Part shown: piece by piece, positions 36,335-50,220 of the stretch
How positions within the stretch are numbered: the first letter of the stretch is position 1
How the letters are laid out: every line of letters starts with the position of its first letter
From: Collybiopsis luxurians FD-317 M1
Taxonomy: Eukaryota > Basidiomycota > Agaricomycetes > Agaricales > Omphalotaceae
Reading direction: 5' to 3'
Assembly: GCA_000827265.1 (NCBI GenBank)
Contig: KN834750.1
Span: 1,403,297-1,467,296, forward strand
Length of the DNA: 64,000 nt
Notes under the pieces: model-generated
Told to the model about the DNA's origin: nothing
The model's input: only the letters and a program-made list of their open reading frames with translations
The model's database searches: none
Program-made: the position numbers and the translations under genes

Positions 36335-38812
36335 CTACGAGCCAGCACTGCTGGCGTTTCCGCTTCCACCTCCACCTCTACCAGCTGCTCCACCTCTCGT
36401 AAGCCCTGCGGCAGCCAAACCTCTAGAAGCATACGCACCTCCGCCCCGCCCCCTACCACGGAACGACCCACTACGCTCTGGACCTGTAGGTGGTTGAGAA
36501 GTCGTCGGAGACGTGACGCCATCGGGGACCTGCGAAGAAGCCGATGCCGCTCGCTCTCGTTGTTCTTTCTCCCTCGTTTCTCGGTCCGTTGCTTGTTGCA
36601 GATTCGGGACAGCTCCGTTCAGCATCTATGACGAACATGTGAGCATTACAACTCCTGAAAGATCAAGCGTGCCAAACCTGTCCGGTTCTTTCCAATCCTC
36701 TCCTCATAGTCTCCTCATCGCCAAACTCCACATAAGCGAGTTTCTGAGCTCTACCCGCTCCCGTGGAACTGGGAAAATGAATTTTGGTTACCTGAGTAAA
36801 AATAGATCAGTGGCTGTTGGTACATGAAATATACTATTACCAACCCCGCCGCCGTCACTGACTCCTTCAGCAAAGAAGTTCCTTAAATCGGATTCCGTCG
36901 TCGGTACCGTCATCCTCATGAAAATAGTCCAGGGGTTCCTCGAAGGTTTATTGGATTTTGGGGTCCTGGCACCGCCGCTGAGTGTCCCACTCACGGAAGC
37001 AGGAGATTTCAGCTGGTCGATCGGACTTTTAACTTGATCCTCAAGGTTAGCTGAAGTGGATGCTGGTGCGGAACCTTCTGCAATCTGATCAGTCTCTTCC
37101 TCGAATAGATCCAGGCAGAATAGGAAAACTGACCTACAGCCGCGGCAGCAGCCGCGGCTTTCCGTTCTTTCTTTTCTTTTCGCTTCTGTTTATCTCGCTC
37201 GGCTTTCTCCAATCTCGCTGCTTCTTTCTCCTTCTCTTTTGCTGCACTATCCTCCTTCTCCGCCTTGGAATCTTTCTGTGTCTGACTCTGGTTCGAATCT
37301 CTTGGCTCTGAGGAAGGCGTGCCTGTGCCACTGGTCGGTTTTGATGAGGGATTGGTAGTTGGAGCAGAGCTTTTACCGGTCATATGAGGTGGAAGGGGAC
37401 GATCCGCAATTTGAGCAGGAGTTGCTTTATTGGAGTTGCTTGCGGGAGCAGGCGCCGAGGCTGCAGGTGCAGGGGTTGTGGGTTTCGATTGAGCAGAAGG
37501 AGGTGCTGGAGATGCTCGCGATGCTCCTTTGGGTGCCGGAGTAACAGTTTTTGATGGAGGAGCAAATGGTTTGTTATTGGAAGGGATAGTGGGGTGGGCA
37601 GACGTTGGAGTAACAGGAACAGTCTGAGAACGACGGTATGCATAGTTGAAACCTGACAGGTACGGTAAGAAATAAGGAACGTGAATGAATCGCAGTTGGT
37701 TACTAACCTTGACTTTTCAATTCAGCACTGACCCTACCTTCCCTAACATCCAAGACTAAAGATCCGTACGCAGCATCGCAGAGGTTCCAGTTCCAGCAGT
37801 TCTTCCATGCTGGCTCATCCTGCGCTGCTATTGCCTCTTTCGCAGCCGTCAGTCCTGTCGGCGCGGCGCCGGGACCTGTGGAGGGAGGTATCCTTTCAAT
37901 GACGTGAAGAGCTTTGTCCAACAACACTCTCTGGTTTTCGTCCAATACTTGATCAACCTGGCTTTTTACGCTTTCCCAAACCTTGTCAAACAAGTCCTTG
38001 CCAATCTGCAACTTGTTGCGGAATGCTTCATAGTCAGCCAAAACGCTGAACTCGTTCCAAGAGCTGGTATAACGGAAGTGTAACCCGGCGCTGATAGTAA
38101 GGTCAGCTTTGCACACGAGAGCGAGTTGTGCAATGATCCCTTCGCGTCCTGGACTGGCATGTGTGACGAGCAGTCTGGTCTCGGAGTTGTCGTGGACGCG
38201 TTGGGCTGTGTCTACGAGCTCACCAATCTGAAGAGTCGTGGTCCACATGGTTCCTTGACCACCTGCAATGGTGGCATTTCCATCCCCGTTGTCGAACATT
38301 TTATGCGGGACCAAAGCACCTCCTAGGCCCAATAAACGAAGCTTGACACCTCCAAGGTCGAGAAGATGTGTCGTAGCCTCGTCAATAATGAACAGGTTTG
38401 GGACCTCGTATGTTTTAGCCCTAAATTTCTCCAGAATAATGACATCTTCACATGCACCCCATACAGTGTAGACTGGCACGTTCAACCTGAGATTTCCGGA
38501 AAGTAACAAAGGAAACTCGGTCAACAAAGATATGTCGACAGAGTTTCGCAGTGGCGTGGACTGCGCGAGCAAATGAGACCTTTGTGCGGCTGCAACAAGT
38601 GGCGAATAAGAAGTGAGATGCCTAAGAGTCCTATCGTTGATTCGTTCCAGAGAATTTGATTCAAAGAAACCAAAATCCCCGGTGTGGATGACCGCGACGG
38701 CGTTGGCTTCTCGCGCGAGGTCGTTGATGGCGGAAAGACGACCGCGAATATCCGCAATACACAGAATACGGCCATGAGTGGTGTCAAATGTTTTGTGAGT
38801 GGTGTTGACCAT
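36335..38812 (-). CDS. DUF2433 metallophosphoesterase-like protein with C-terminal RRM
   Basis: A fusion of two recognisable parts. The N-terminal 370 residues (ATG at 38812) form a DUF2433/calcineurin-like fold: GRILCIADIRGRLSAINDL, IHTGDFGFFESN, RTLRHLTSYSPL, VYTVWGACEDV, LRLLGLGGALVPHK, LLVTHASPGREG, ending AAYGSLVLDVREGR. After an intron comes a long disordered Pro/Ser/Thr linker and a Lys/Glu/Ala-rich coiled coil (KEKEKEAARLEKAERDKQ). The C-terminal part carries an RNA-recognition-motif-like domain (NPWTIFMRMTVPTTESDL, then VTKIHFPSSTG and KLAYVEFGDEETM), then an RG/RGG-rich tail ending at 36335. This suggests an RNA-associated phosphoesterase-like protein. Metal-ligand residues appear only partly canonical, so catalysis is unproven. 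Confidence 0.87.
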
Positions 38813-39076
38813 GGTGGTTCAACGGTGTGGCAAGAGGCCAACAAATTATGGTCAGTGTCCAAACTCGGAAGAATAATTACGCAAGCAGAGTAAGCGCCGC
38901 CAAAATTTTCGGCGCCTATATTATTATTAAAGCGCGTATCTAGCGACGCGTCGCGAGACTAGTGGCACCCCCCAGAACTGTGCGGGTGCTACGCAGCGTT
39001 CCGATATCATAGTTGATCTATTTTAATTTCAATGATAATTGCGCAACACATAGTACCTGTTTGCAGCCATAACAGT

Positions 39077-40924
39077 CTAAGGAATTCTCCACATTGCTAT
39101 TCCAGCCCTATCCGCATCCACTTCCTTCTTAACCTCTTTGCTGTTTTTACTTCGTATTGCTGCGGCAACAAGAAGTTTAAGTCCATCCTTCACACTTTCC
39201 TTCTTTGCCTCCTCAGTTACAGACATTGCTTTCTCATCTTCATCAACTCGAATCTCAACCCGACCCCAATCCACACACAGATCCAAAAATTCAAAGAGCA
39301 CCTTTATGATTCCCTCGAATTTTCCGGATGGGCTCGGAACACCGTCGCTCGGCGGCAGCTCAATATCCCACAATTTTTCAAGGGTCAGGGCATCCCAAGC
39401 AACAAGAGGAGCGCCAACTTTGACCGGCACAACTAATGCTGGGCAACCATTGAGAAGAATGTACTGAATCACACTCTCCTCTGGGCGCGCTGAAGTTGTC
39501 CAAAGTTTTCGATGAGGCTTGATACCCACAACCACCAGAACCATGCGTCGAGGAGCGGGAGGTACTGGCAAAGGTGTAAGTTGGGGTTCCGGAGATGGCG
39601 TGCGGGACCGAGCGAATACATTTGAAAGAGATGGGATTCTCAAATCGTGAAAATCTGGAATTTTGAGATTTTTAAGGTCGTCCGAAAGGGAATGGTGAGG
39701 CACCGGTTTCTCAACTTGAGAGTTGGGAGCTCTACACAGGCTAATCACGGAAGCTGATTCGCTCAACAGTGTCTCCCCGACGCGATAATCGCCTATGATA
39801 CATTTGCTCCGTCACCCTCCGATCCCACTTGAAACCAGGAAATCCTCACCTTGTAAAAATGGCCCATGACAAAAGAGTACATCGGGCTTCATTGACCTCG
39901 GGATAATCGGACGGCGGCTACTGGCAAATAGGTATGGAGAAAACCAGCCCTTCTCCACTGCTAGGTAGTCCTTCACTGCCGAGAAAAGATCGGCGTCTCT
40001 TTCGATAAACGTCAGAACTCGGGCATTAGGCGATGAAAAAGAATGCACTACTTGTGTACACTGCTACGGAAGAAACCGAGTGCAGCATCCTCCATCGTGT
40101 GCTTGAATTTGAGGGTAATAAGCAGTACTTTGACATGAGTCGTCTCTAACCGACTAGAGTGAATTGGTATAGCATGCTTAATTCCATGTTCAATAATAAG
40201 ATCATTAGCGGCCTTTGTCGTCAGCTCGAAACCGGCATGAAGACCGAGCTCGACCAGAATAGTATCCCCAAAAGACGACACGACCAGATCACTGACAGGG
40301 CCCATTACTGGGCTAGCTACAGCCGCAAAACCGCCCTAGAAAGGCATCCAACATACGTGAGTGATAGGAACAAAAATGAGCCACCAAAGGGCGGTGACCG
40401 TGAAATTGACCCGCTATTCGTACGATTTTCGACGGGGTCGCGCGGCCAAAGCTGAGAGACTTACCGTAGCCACGATCACAGTATGGATAGCAACGTCGCG
40501 GAAGCGAATGCACGGAAGCGTTAACGGAGACTGATCACCCCACTATTAAATGGAGATGAATTCATCAGAAATAACTCACTGAATTGTCTGAGATGGGATT
40601 GCGATGACCTACCGGTGATAGACATATAACACTGGTTCCTGCAGCTCGAAGAGATTCGTAGGAGGACATCACTATCCTCCCAGTCATTGACTAGAATGTT
40701 CATTGAGTAAAGGAGTTAAAAAAAGCAGTAAATAGATGATGATTGTCAAGAAAGTGCAAGATATCTGGAAACCACAGCAACAGAATCGGACGTACTCCAA
40801 CAAGCTTTCGAATTAGCCACGGCGCAGCTTTTTCATTCTCACCAGAAGAGCTTTCTTCGGTAACAGATGAAGGGTCTATAGGCCCTAGAGGGGACAAAGC
40901 GGTATCATTTTGCTGAGAAGGCAT
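39077..40924 (-). CDS. Unassigned multi-exon protein
   Basis: Seven exons join in frame to about 500 residues. MPSQQNDTALSPLG starts at 40924; then SMTGRIVMSSYESLRAAGTS, WGDQSPLTLPCIRFRDVAIH, GGFAAVASPVMGPVSDLV, IHSSRLETTHVK joined across an intron (about 40131-40073) to QCTQVVHSFSSPN, RPIIPRSMKPDVLFCHGPF, and a final exon containing PRRMVLVVVGIKPHRKLW and LVVPVKVGAPLVAWDALTLEKLWD. It has hydrophobic beta-like segments but no transmembrane helix or catalytic motif I recognise. Frame consistency across introns supports a real gene. It is likely a basidiomycete-specific conserved protein; the function is unknown. Confidence 0.7.
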
Positions 40925-41007
40925 AACTGCCGCAAGATGATCTGTCAGAAGGAATAGCCACTGGACTCTCTTGTACTTACTCGCAGCTCTCAGAGGATAT
41001 TATATCA

Positions 41008-41040
41008 GAAATCAGATAGTGGAAGAAATCAGATAGTGGA
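41008..41040. repeat. Tandem duplication of a 17-nt unit
   Basis: Two copies of GAAATCAGATAGTGGA sit head to tail with a 17-nt period, upstream of the unassigned gene starting at 40924. A recent slippage duplication in a promoter-proximal spacer. Confidence 0.7.
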
Positions 41041-41546
41041 ATTGCTTGCTGGTGACTGAAAGGGAAGGGAAGAGAGGATGAACAATCGTTTGGCAGTTGG
41101 CGGTCCATGTTGATGGATGGCGTAGTCAATTGCAACGTCAAGTCACAATACTTTCTAAAGACAGCGAGGTTATAGCTTAAGACATATTCAGTGATCTTCT
41201 TATCAAATCATCCTCTGACAATCCGAACTTCCCTGGCAACAAGGTATCCTCACAACGAAGAATGATAACTATGATCTGCATCTCAAAATTCCATTGCGGA
41301 GGTTACAACCAAAGGCTCGTTGAGGCCCTGCCCTAAGTGAATATATATGCATTTTCCCCTCTTGCCACCATCTCGAACGCCAGACTCGGCGTTCCCCTAA
41401 TCACCCTGCCATAGCCATTAAATTAATACGGAACAAATGTAAGGGCATCCGCGAGACAAGGACGTTGAAGATCCCTATTCTTCCGATAGAAGTATGTTGG
41501 CGAGGGCTCGTTGAGGCCATCATCATCATATACAGATACCATGGGT
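41041..41546. other. Spacer between unassigned gene and SAHH
   Basis: This stretch carries the 5' flank of the gene starting at 40924 and the 3' end of SAHH. It contains ATATATAT at about 41341 and no supported gene. Confidence 0.5.
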
Positions 41547-43445
<1,899 letters not shown>

Positions 43446-43563
43446 GATAGCGGTGAGTGGAGGGAGGAAACAACAGGCGAATCGCGATGCCCACGAAATT
43501 CGGACCCAGTTTTTTTCTAGGGAGTCATGTGAGATAATCTCACGCCACCTGGCAGTTCACCCA

Positions 43564-43839
43564 ATGGCTTCCTCACCAAAAGAGCCGGAAAGATGTCCTA
43601 TAGCGGAAATTGTTCAGTATTCCTGCGAACTAGAACTGGCGCGAACAGATGGCCCTGTCATTCGCTGCTTTCCTCTGTCTAGACTGTTCAAAATGCATGT
43701 TCTACTTTGTGGTATCAAAGGCTCTCTGACGAACAACATCATCTTGTATAGGTGTCCAGGTCGTCCTGCCGTCGAAATGACAAATACTTTAAACGTCGAT
43801 GAGAATGGGATTGTCGAAAACGCCACTGATATCAAGTAA
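43564..43839 (+). CDS. Small conserved cysteine protein, Som1-like (tentative)
   Basis: The ORF from the ATG at 43564 starts MASSPKEPERCPIAEIVQYSC and ends GIVENATDIK. It contains GPVIRCFPLSRLFKM and CPGRPAVEMTN, a cysteine pattern that recalls small mitochondrial Som1/IMP-associated proteins, but the match is from memory and weak. A 57-nt in-frame segment (roughly 43695-43751) between FKM and CPGRP looks like an intron with a GC donor and a TATAG acceptor; if removed the motif reads SRLFKMCPGRPAVE. It is divergent from SAHH, 118 nt from its start. Confidence 0.5.
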   Translation: MASSPKEPERCPIAEIVQYSCELELARTDGPVIRCFPLSRLFKMHVLLCGIKGSLTNNIILYRCPGRPAVEMTNTLNVDENGIVENATDIK

Positions 43840-44954
43840 GCGGACCACATTTTCTTTGTGTCAGCCCGAACCAAGGTCGTTACAGCCAACCTCGGGGCAA
43901 GCTTTGGCAAAAGGTAATCCGATACGAGGAGCAATCGGGATTCAATTCTTAAGTGCATAAACGCCCTTTTCGTATTGGTAGAATGTGATCGCTGACGGTT
44001 ATTCTTCACAAGCATACTTTCCTGTGCGTCCAGCAGCCTATGAGTGTTCCGTATCTGGTTGCTGATGCCACTATATACTCCACTTTAGGAACAATTCGCG
44101 AAAACTTACACTGCTTTTTTGGTATTTATTTTCCGACTGCTCAGTTTTGTTGGTACTGACGTGAGTACAGAAGTAATTTTCGAGCATCCGAAAAATTCTC
44201 ATGTCTGATGTTTGGCCACGATTGGTTCGTCTAATGCCTTTGATACATCATTCCAACCCTCCTTCATCCTTTCTTACGTTCTGAATTCACGATATTTGTC
44301 CTGTGTATGTATATTTTCTTTAAGAATCTATAAGACGCCGAATATGTTCCCACTGTGAACGGGCGTTTGCGGTTTCATATCAAACCCAGTCCCCGCCAGT
44401 ATTGCGATGTCGGGATACTACATACATAGCGTCTCACCTCTCCGCAGTTATCGTACCTCTGACTCATATGCAAAAATGCATGCGCTCTCCCGCCACGTTC
44501 CTTGCGTAAGTCATTAAATGAAGGGAGCGAATGCGAGGGGGGTTCAGAAAAGTTGAACGCCCACAATAGACCCTGTGCAACGTTGGTTCGTTGCGGAGAT
44601 GAGGATTCAGTAAAGCTCGATGGGAGGATCCCACGGAAATAGTCCCGCCCAGATAATAATACATACCCAACTCAATCTGAACCTGCCTCGGCCCTCTGAC
44701 GATCAATGCACTGCATTGGCCCTGGTCTGAAGATTTCCTGGTGCGTCACCCCAAAGAGATGCGATCATCTTGCTCACAGCCTGTTGTATCATCACAAGTC
44801 GAGCAAAGTTGCCAGGACTTTTTTACTTGATCTTCTGATCCTTCTACATTTGACGCCATCTTATCGCCCAGGTAGCGAGCATAGCAAGCAAGCATTGTTA
44901 AAGCCTGGTCGTTTTGTCGTCTTGGTTCTCTATCCCCCTCCGCACCGCTTGGCC

Positions 44955-46316
44955 ATGCACAACGATGAGAATGTTGACTTCTTCCCCTGGATCGATCCAA
45001 ACACGCATGACAGCGTCGCGGATTTTAAAATGCCAGAAGTCAAAGAAGAAGTTCAATCCGACTTCTCGTCGTTATTCTCCCCCCCGTCCTCTCCGTTTAT
45101 CACTGGCACTAACCCATCTGTACCTTCCCAACCTAGAACGAGGACAACAAAGTCTGAAAGCCCTCGCACTAGGCCTTACCCTGATCTACATCGTAGTGAA
45201 GATACAATCGGAATGTCTGGCACTTCTGGTTCGGGTTATGATAACTGGAGTCGACCTAACAGAGGATTGGTTGAACGAAGATCCTCTGATGGTGACCGTC
45301 CCTGGTACCAGACTGGAACGTATGATCCTTCTGTAAATATATTTTATTTTCTTCTCTTTCAAGACGGTTTTAGCTAACGCGTTTAACACTATCAGAGCAC
45401 CCGCTCCGCCGTTCTTATGAGCAGGTCATCCTCTACTTCTTCCTCGAGCCTCGGTGGAGCTGTCGCGAGTGGCGCCTCTGGGTCACAGACCCGACTTGCT
45501 TCGCTCTCTCCTCGACATTCAGGTGGCAACTTGGCCGCAATGAGCTGGCATCAAAGCCCTATGCCGCTCAGTGCCACGCCTGATTTATCCCTGTACCCTG
45601 GGGTGGCAGGAGAAATATCATATCACCTGCCAGATGACCCAAACTACGGAGGATATACTTCTGGTACCCCGTCATCAGCCATGAACTATTCTTATGACGA
45701 AACGATTCAAACCCTTCCGGGCTATGTTCAAACGACCCTCAATGACTCGCCGCCTAATTCCTCTACTACTGAGGATCTCCAGCGCAGAATAGACGAGCTT
45801 GAGCTCCGACATCGCCGAGATAAAGATCAGATCAGAGCGCTCCAAGCACAAATAGCAACTGGCTCCGCTCCACCTACATCTCCCTCTTTCGAGGCCTCAT
45901 GGAGGGCACGGAGTGAAGCTCGTATCAAGCAGTTCTGTTCGCTAAATCGCGCCGGCAATGCGCTTTGCGCCTGGCATGATTCTCGTAGGGAACGACGAAT
46001 CTATCCACCTCGCATGGCTCCTTTTGGCACCCTCAATTGTGGCTGCACGTACGAGCAAGCGCTTTTCGAGGAAAGTCTCTCCCGACACAATGTTGGGAGC
46101 TACTTGCCCGGAGACTCTGTTCGGATGGATCCCGCTCTACGTAATCCTTTGCTCAAGCTTTTAGAGGAGCGATACAATTACCGCGATGGCGATTTTGAGC
46201 GAGATCCGGTTACGGGTAATTGGTTACCTGGAGAAGGATCTGCCTACTGGGAACAACAAGCGGCTAGTGGAGTAAACCCTCGCCGTCCTCAGCATAGAGA
46301 TCAACAGCATCGGTAG
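44955..46316 (+). CDS. Conserved basidiomycete protein with Cys/His-rich C-terminal module
   Basis: Two exons (donor at about 45333, acceptor near 45396) encode about 430 residues. The N-terminal two thirds are Ser/Pro/Thr-rich and disordered with acidic patches (MPEVKEEVQSDFSSLFSPP). A short coiled coil (TEDLQRRIDELELRHRRDK) precedes the conserved C-terminal 130 residues: FCSLNRAGNALCAWHDSRR, YPPRMAPFGTLNCGC, TYEQALFEESLSRHNVGSY, DPALRNPLLKLLEERYNYR and DPVTGNWLPGEG. Conserved-looking Cys and His residues there could bind zinc. I know no characterised function. Earlier Met codons lie upstream at 44706 in frame, but the ATG at 44955 opens the coherent acidic start. Confidence 0.75.
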
Positions 46317-46674
46317 TGGCAATACGTCGGCAAACGTGCATGGACTTCACCCGAGTGAATGATGAATAAGTACTTGTATACCTCCCTAATCTGATGGAAT
46401 TCTACCTTATACCCAAATAACATTTTACCCTCTGTCATTGTGTATCAGCCATTCATTTTTTGACAACTCCAGTCGGACCACTTACCATACATTCCTGTCC
46501 TTAACTGTAGCTATTTACGACATAGCATCCTGAATTCTAGCCACATACATAATTATTTTTATACTCAATATACATAGGTCTACATACGAGCTATGTACAT
46601 ATAGCCAATGTTCAACATTCGTTGTGATCAGTCTTGACATATTGACATTTGTGTGTCCTCCGTGTGTGTAAACG

Positions 46675-46964
46675 ATGAAATTTCTTCCGTACTTACTATT
46701 TATTTCAATCTCGATTGTGGCGACCTCAAGCGCGACACACCTCCAGATCTCAGGGTTAGGTGGTATATGTGGGTTCGTGTCTCGGAGGAGAGTCGAAATA
46801 AGCCCGAGTATCTGGGATGAAATTACTATCTTTTGGAGGTTGTTCTATCAAGCCTGCCTTCCCCCCATTCTTAAGTACAGCTAGTGAAACAGTTACAGGC
46901 AGCCTGTACGTGAGTTGTGGAAGTGCTACTTGCAACTTGCTGTCGGAGCTAGCGCTTAAGTAAT
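46675..46964 (+). CDS. Tiny candidate secreted protein (two exons)
   Basis: The ATG at 46675 starts a signal-peptide-like MKFLPYLLFISISIVATSSA. Splicing a GTTAGG...GGAG intron (about 46759-46838) joins HLQISG to CSIKPAFPPFLSTAS, giving about 67 residues with three cysteines in the mature part (the others are in SCGSATC) and a stop at 46962-46964. Unspliced, the frame runs on to a tail without secreted-protein features. The small size and lack of homologue knowledge keep this tentative. Confidence 0.4.
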
Positions 46965-47053
46965 GTTTCAAGGCCATGATGCCCGCCGACCACGCAAAAT
47001 ATGTTTGCGTTCCGATAGGTGGATTTTTGCGCTCCAGAATAAGTGAAAAAGGG

Positions 47054-47068
47054 TTTTTTTTTTTTTTT
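47054..47068. repeat. T15 homopolymer
   Basis: Run of fifteen T residues in the spacer between the candidate secreted protein and the HAM1-like gene. It is likely a polymorphic slippage site. Confidence 0.8.
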
Positions 47069-47486
47069 CAATTGCAGGGAAACAAAAAATACACCGTCAA
47101 GTTATGTACAGAACACCTCTGTAGGGAATGTAAGCTCGACAGCATCCGCCGGAATACTATGGCAATCGTCCATTCTCTCTGTCCTAGACTTTCATGACAT
47201 CGAAAGGGGATAATTGATGTGCGATGTCAATGGCAGAAAGTGTTGTTGTCAAGTAGAATGGCTGAATGACGCAATAGCCGGTCAAAGCGAGTTTTTGCAA
47301 GCACGTGATGAATACCCCTGTTGAGACTCCAAGCATGACATGGTGGAAGTTTTGCAAGTGACGCTGTGATGCAGTCACCATAAAACATTGGTTTGAACTG
47401 CGTCAGAGTGCTGGTCATCGAATGAATCAAATTTCTCATAAAAGGCTGCTTCAACAATTATCAAGCCGCAAATCTTCTAACTTGCA

Positions 47487-50220
47487 ATGGATAAAATCAT
47501 CGACATACTCGCTGCTCTTGACGCTGGGAAGCTCCCTTCTCATGATCAAGTATACTCATTTCTCCAATGGCTGAAGACAGACATCATATCGGATGGTGGT
47601 CTCAGTCATCAAGGCAAGGATCTCGCTCATCGAGTACGGGACGTTATCACCGCCTACCAGGCGCTGGGCGATCACAAAAATAGTAAGTTTATCAATGATT
47701 TTCTCGAATGATAGTTAACTCATCTTTTATAGAGGACAATCTGCTGCAGGAAGCCATTTGGCATCTGAACCAAGGAGACTTTTCTGATGCCTCCATCAAC
47801 ACTAGCGCCTCTATCGACACAGACGAGGCTACCAAAGACTGGCAGGACGCGCGCGATTCCATTCGTACCATTCTTTCCATCATCTGGTCCGGATTATCGT
47901 CCGAGACCTCTTCCCTCTTCCAAGACTTCTCTTCCTTTGCTCGCCTTTCGCTCGCAGATGCTGCGGAAGTTGTGGAGAAACAGGCCTCTCGTGCAAAGAG
48001 CAATCTAAGGGAAATCGACGAACAAGTCCAAAAGGGAGAAAGAGATACACTTGGAAGGGACAAAGAGCGGCTCAAGCAGGAAGAAGATGTCCAGGTTGCG
48101 TTCGAGCACGGCATGGATACGCTCAAGGGCGCCGGAAGCACTGTGATTGGTGCTGGTCAAGAATCAGCTGCTAAAGCATCCGAATTGTACGACCGTACTT
48201 CGACTCAGTTGCAGAATTCTTTCTACCGGGTAAGTTTTGATACCGTTTTTTTCAAAGTATATTTTTATTTACGGCACAAAGCAGATGTGCGAGCGTGCTC
48301 AAGAAGACGAAGAGTACCGCCAGTCACTCGATATATTGTTCTCGACCCTGCAAAAGTGGATCACGAAAGGTTTCAATGCCACTACTGAAGCAGCATCTTC
48401 TCTGGACTCTCTTGTAGACGATCCTACGCCGGAGAAACATATCACCAAAGCTCTGCAAGCGATCGAAACTCTTCTTTCTCGCTTCGCTCACACTGACCTT
48501 TCTTCTCTGGTCGGTACCATTCGCAAATGCGCCGTTGATGTCCGAGATGACCAGGATTTGCGTGCATGGTTCGATGACTTTTTCACTCACCTCCGCCGTG
48601 ACCTCGATGAACCTGGCTATGTGCGGTCAGATGAGGCTAAGCGTGTACGCAAAGATCTTCGGACTAGGTGGAAGGCAATGCTTGACCAAGACTCTGACTT
48701 TGGCCATTCCTGGAAGAGAGATGTAGAAGCATTGAAGGTTCAAATCAAGAAGTTCCAGGATGGGCTTAGGAACGATGACGATCTGAACAGGCTGCGTAAT
48801 GCGCATCTGAAATTGGGAGATGCTATTGAAAGCGGTCTGGTGGAAGCGAGTGCTCAGGCTCAGACTGGAATGGAGGCGATTATGGAACAGGTGACGTGGT
48901 TCTGGCAGGATTTGTTCAGAGTATATCTTCCCCGAGCCCTGAACATGATGAAAGGTATTCCCATTCCGAGGTATGTTACAGATAAATCACGTTGAAACTC
49001 TGATATTGACTTCGCCGTGCAGAACAGAATACAAGGACAAGGAATCTGAACTTGTTCTCGAGAACCTCGATATTTCATCCTTCAACCTTCTGCCGTCGCA
49101 CATGTACATCCGTAACATCACCGATATTGATATTGTCGCCCCAGCTTCCTCACCAAATGCCCCGGTTCAACCTGAGACAAAAACCCAACTGGGTACACTC
49201 ACGCAACTGCACATCCAAGCGATACAATTCTCTGTCTCCGATCTTTCTTTCTACTACCGGGATAAAACCGCATCCATAGGCCCTTCCGAATATAAAGGAA
49301 GGTTGTCATTCACCCTGCCACCGCAGGGTATTGATGTTGACGTTAAGATGCGCCTCATTCCTGCCTCCGCGACCACGACTTTGGCGCCCATTGCCAGTTC
49401 AGCTTCACGCAATTCAGACACGACTCCGAGCTCTTCTCTTACCAATGCCCCTGTACCAGCACCACTTACCACCTCAACCAAGACTGTTTCCCAACGATCA
49501 TTGCACCGTGCTTTTCATGTTATCGAGCGTCTTGATGTTCGCATCACAGACGATTTCGAGATGGATATCAAAGAATCCAATCATTCCATCGTTTTGGCCA
49601 TGTTTAAGCCTATTGTTGGGCTGAGGCTAAAGGCTGCATTGGAGAATTTTGTGGCTGAACAGATCCGTCGGACGCTGGAGGGACTGGATGGGATGGCTTA
49701 TGATATTTACACTCGGGCTGATGTCTTCAGGGACGCCGGTTTGGGAGGCGGTGCCGCCACTGGTGCCGCTTTGTGGTCTGAAATTGGAAGGATTAGGAGA
49801 ATAGGCTTTGGGCGCAATCGGGACCGTTACACCGACTTTTCAGCCACTGGGACTGGGGTGGTCCTTGAGGAAAGAAAGGTCGATGCTGAAACTGGTGAAG
49901 ACAAGGAAGGACACGCCAAGTTTGCTATGGGCGCCGAACCCCAGATTCTCAGCGGCGAGAAGAGAGGACCTGTAGGGACTGCGTCGGAGAGTCTGTCAAA
50001 CAGGCTGAAGAGTGCCACTGGTCAGGTCTTGGATGATACGGCGATGGATGTGAATGCGGATGTTGTAACAGATGCGCAGGAAATTTCAGAGCAGGCGAAA
50101 GAGATTGTTGAGGAAGGAAAGAAGCAGGTTGAGAGTTTTGCGGATACGGTCAAGATGAAGGCGGACATTGAGAGGCGGAAGGATGGTTGGCAAAGCGCGT
50201 CGTTTGACATGAAGGCCTGA
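47487..50220 (+). CDS. HAM1-like protein (N- and C-terminal HAM1 domains)
   Basis: Large fungal protein with the HAM1_N and HAM1 C-terminal (DUF4449-type) regions, related to proteins implicated in hyphal cell biology and membrane or lipid association. The ATG at 47487 gives MDKIIDILAALDAGKLPSHDQ. Four exons join in frame (DHKN-KDNLLQEAIW; NSFYR-MCERAQEDEEY; IPIPR-TEYKDKESEL). The N-half is a long helical stretch with repeated amphipathic helices (LRAWFDDFFTHLRRDLDEP); the C-half has beta-rich lipid-binding-like segments (LVLENLDISSFNLLPSHMY, DVDVKMRLIPAS, LDVRITDDFEMDIKES) and an amphipathic tail. It stops at 50220, 267 nt before the ABC transporter. Exact biochemical activity is unclear. 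Confidence 0.85.
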
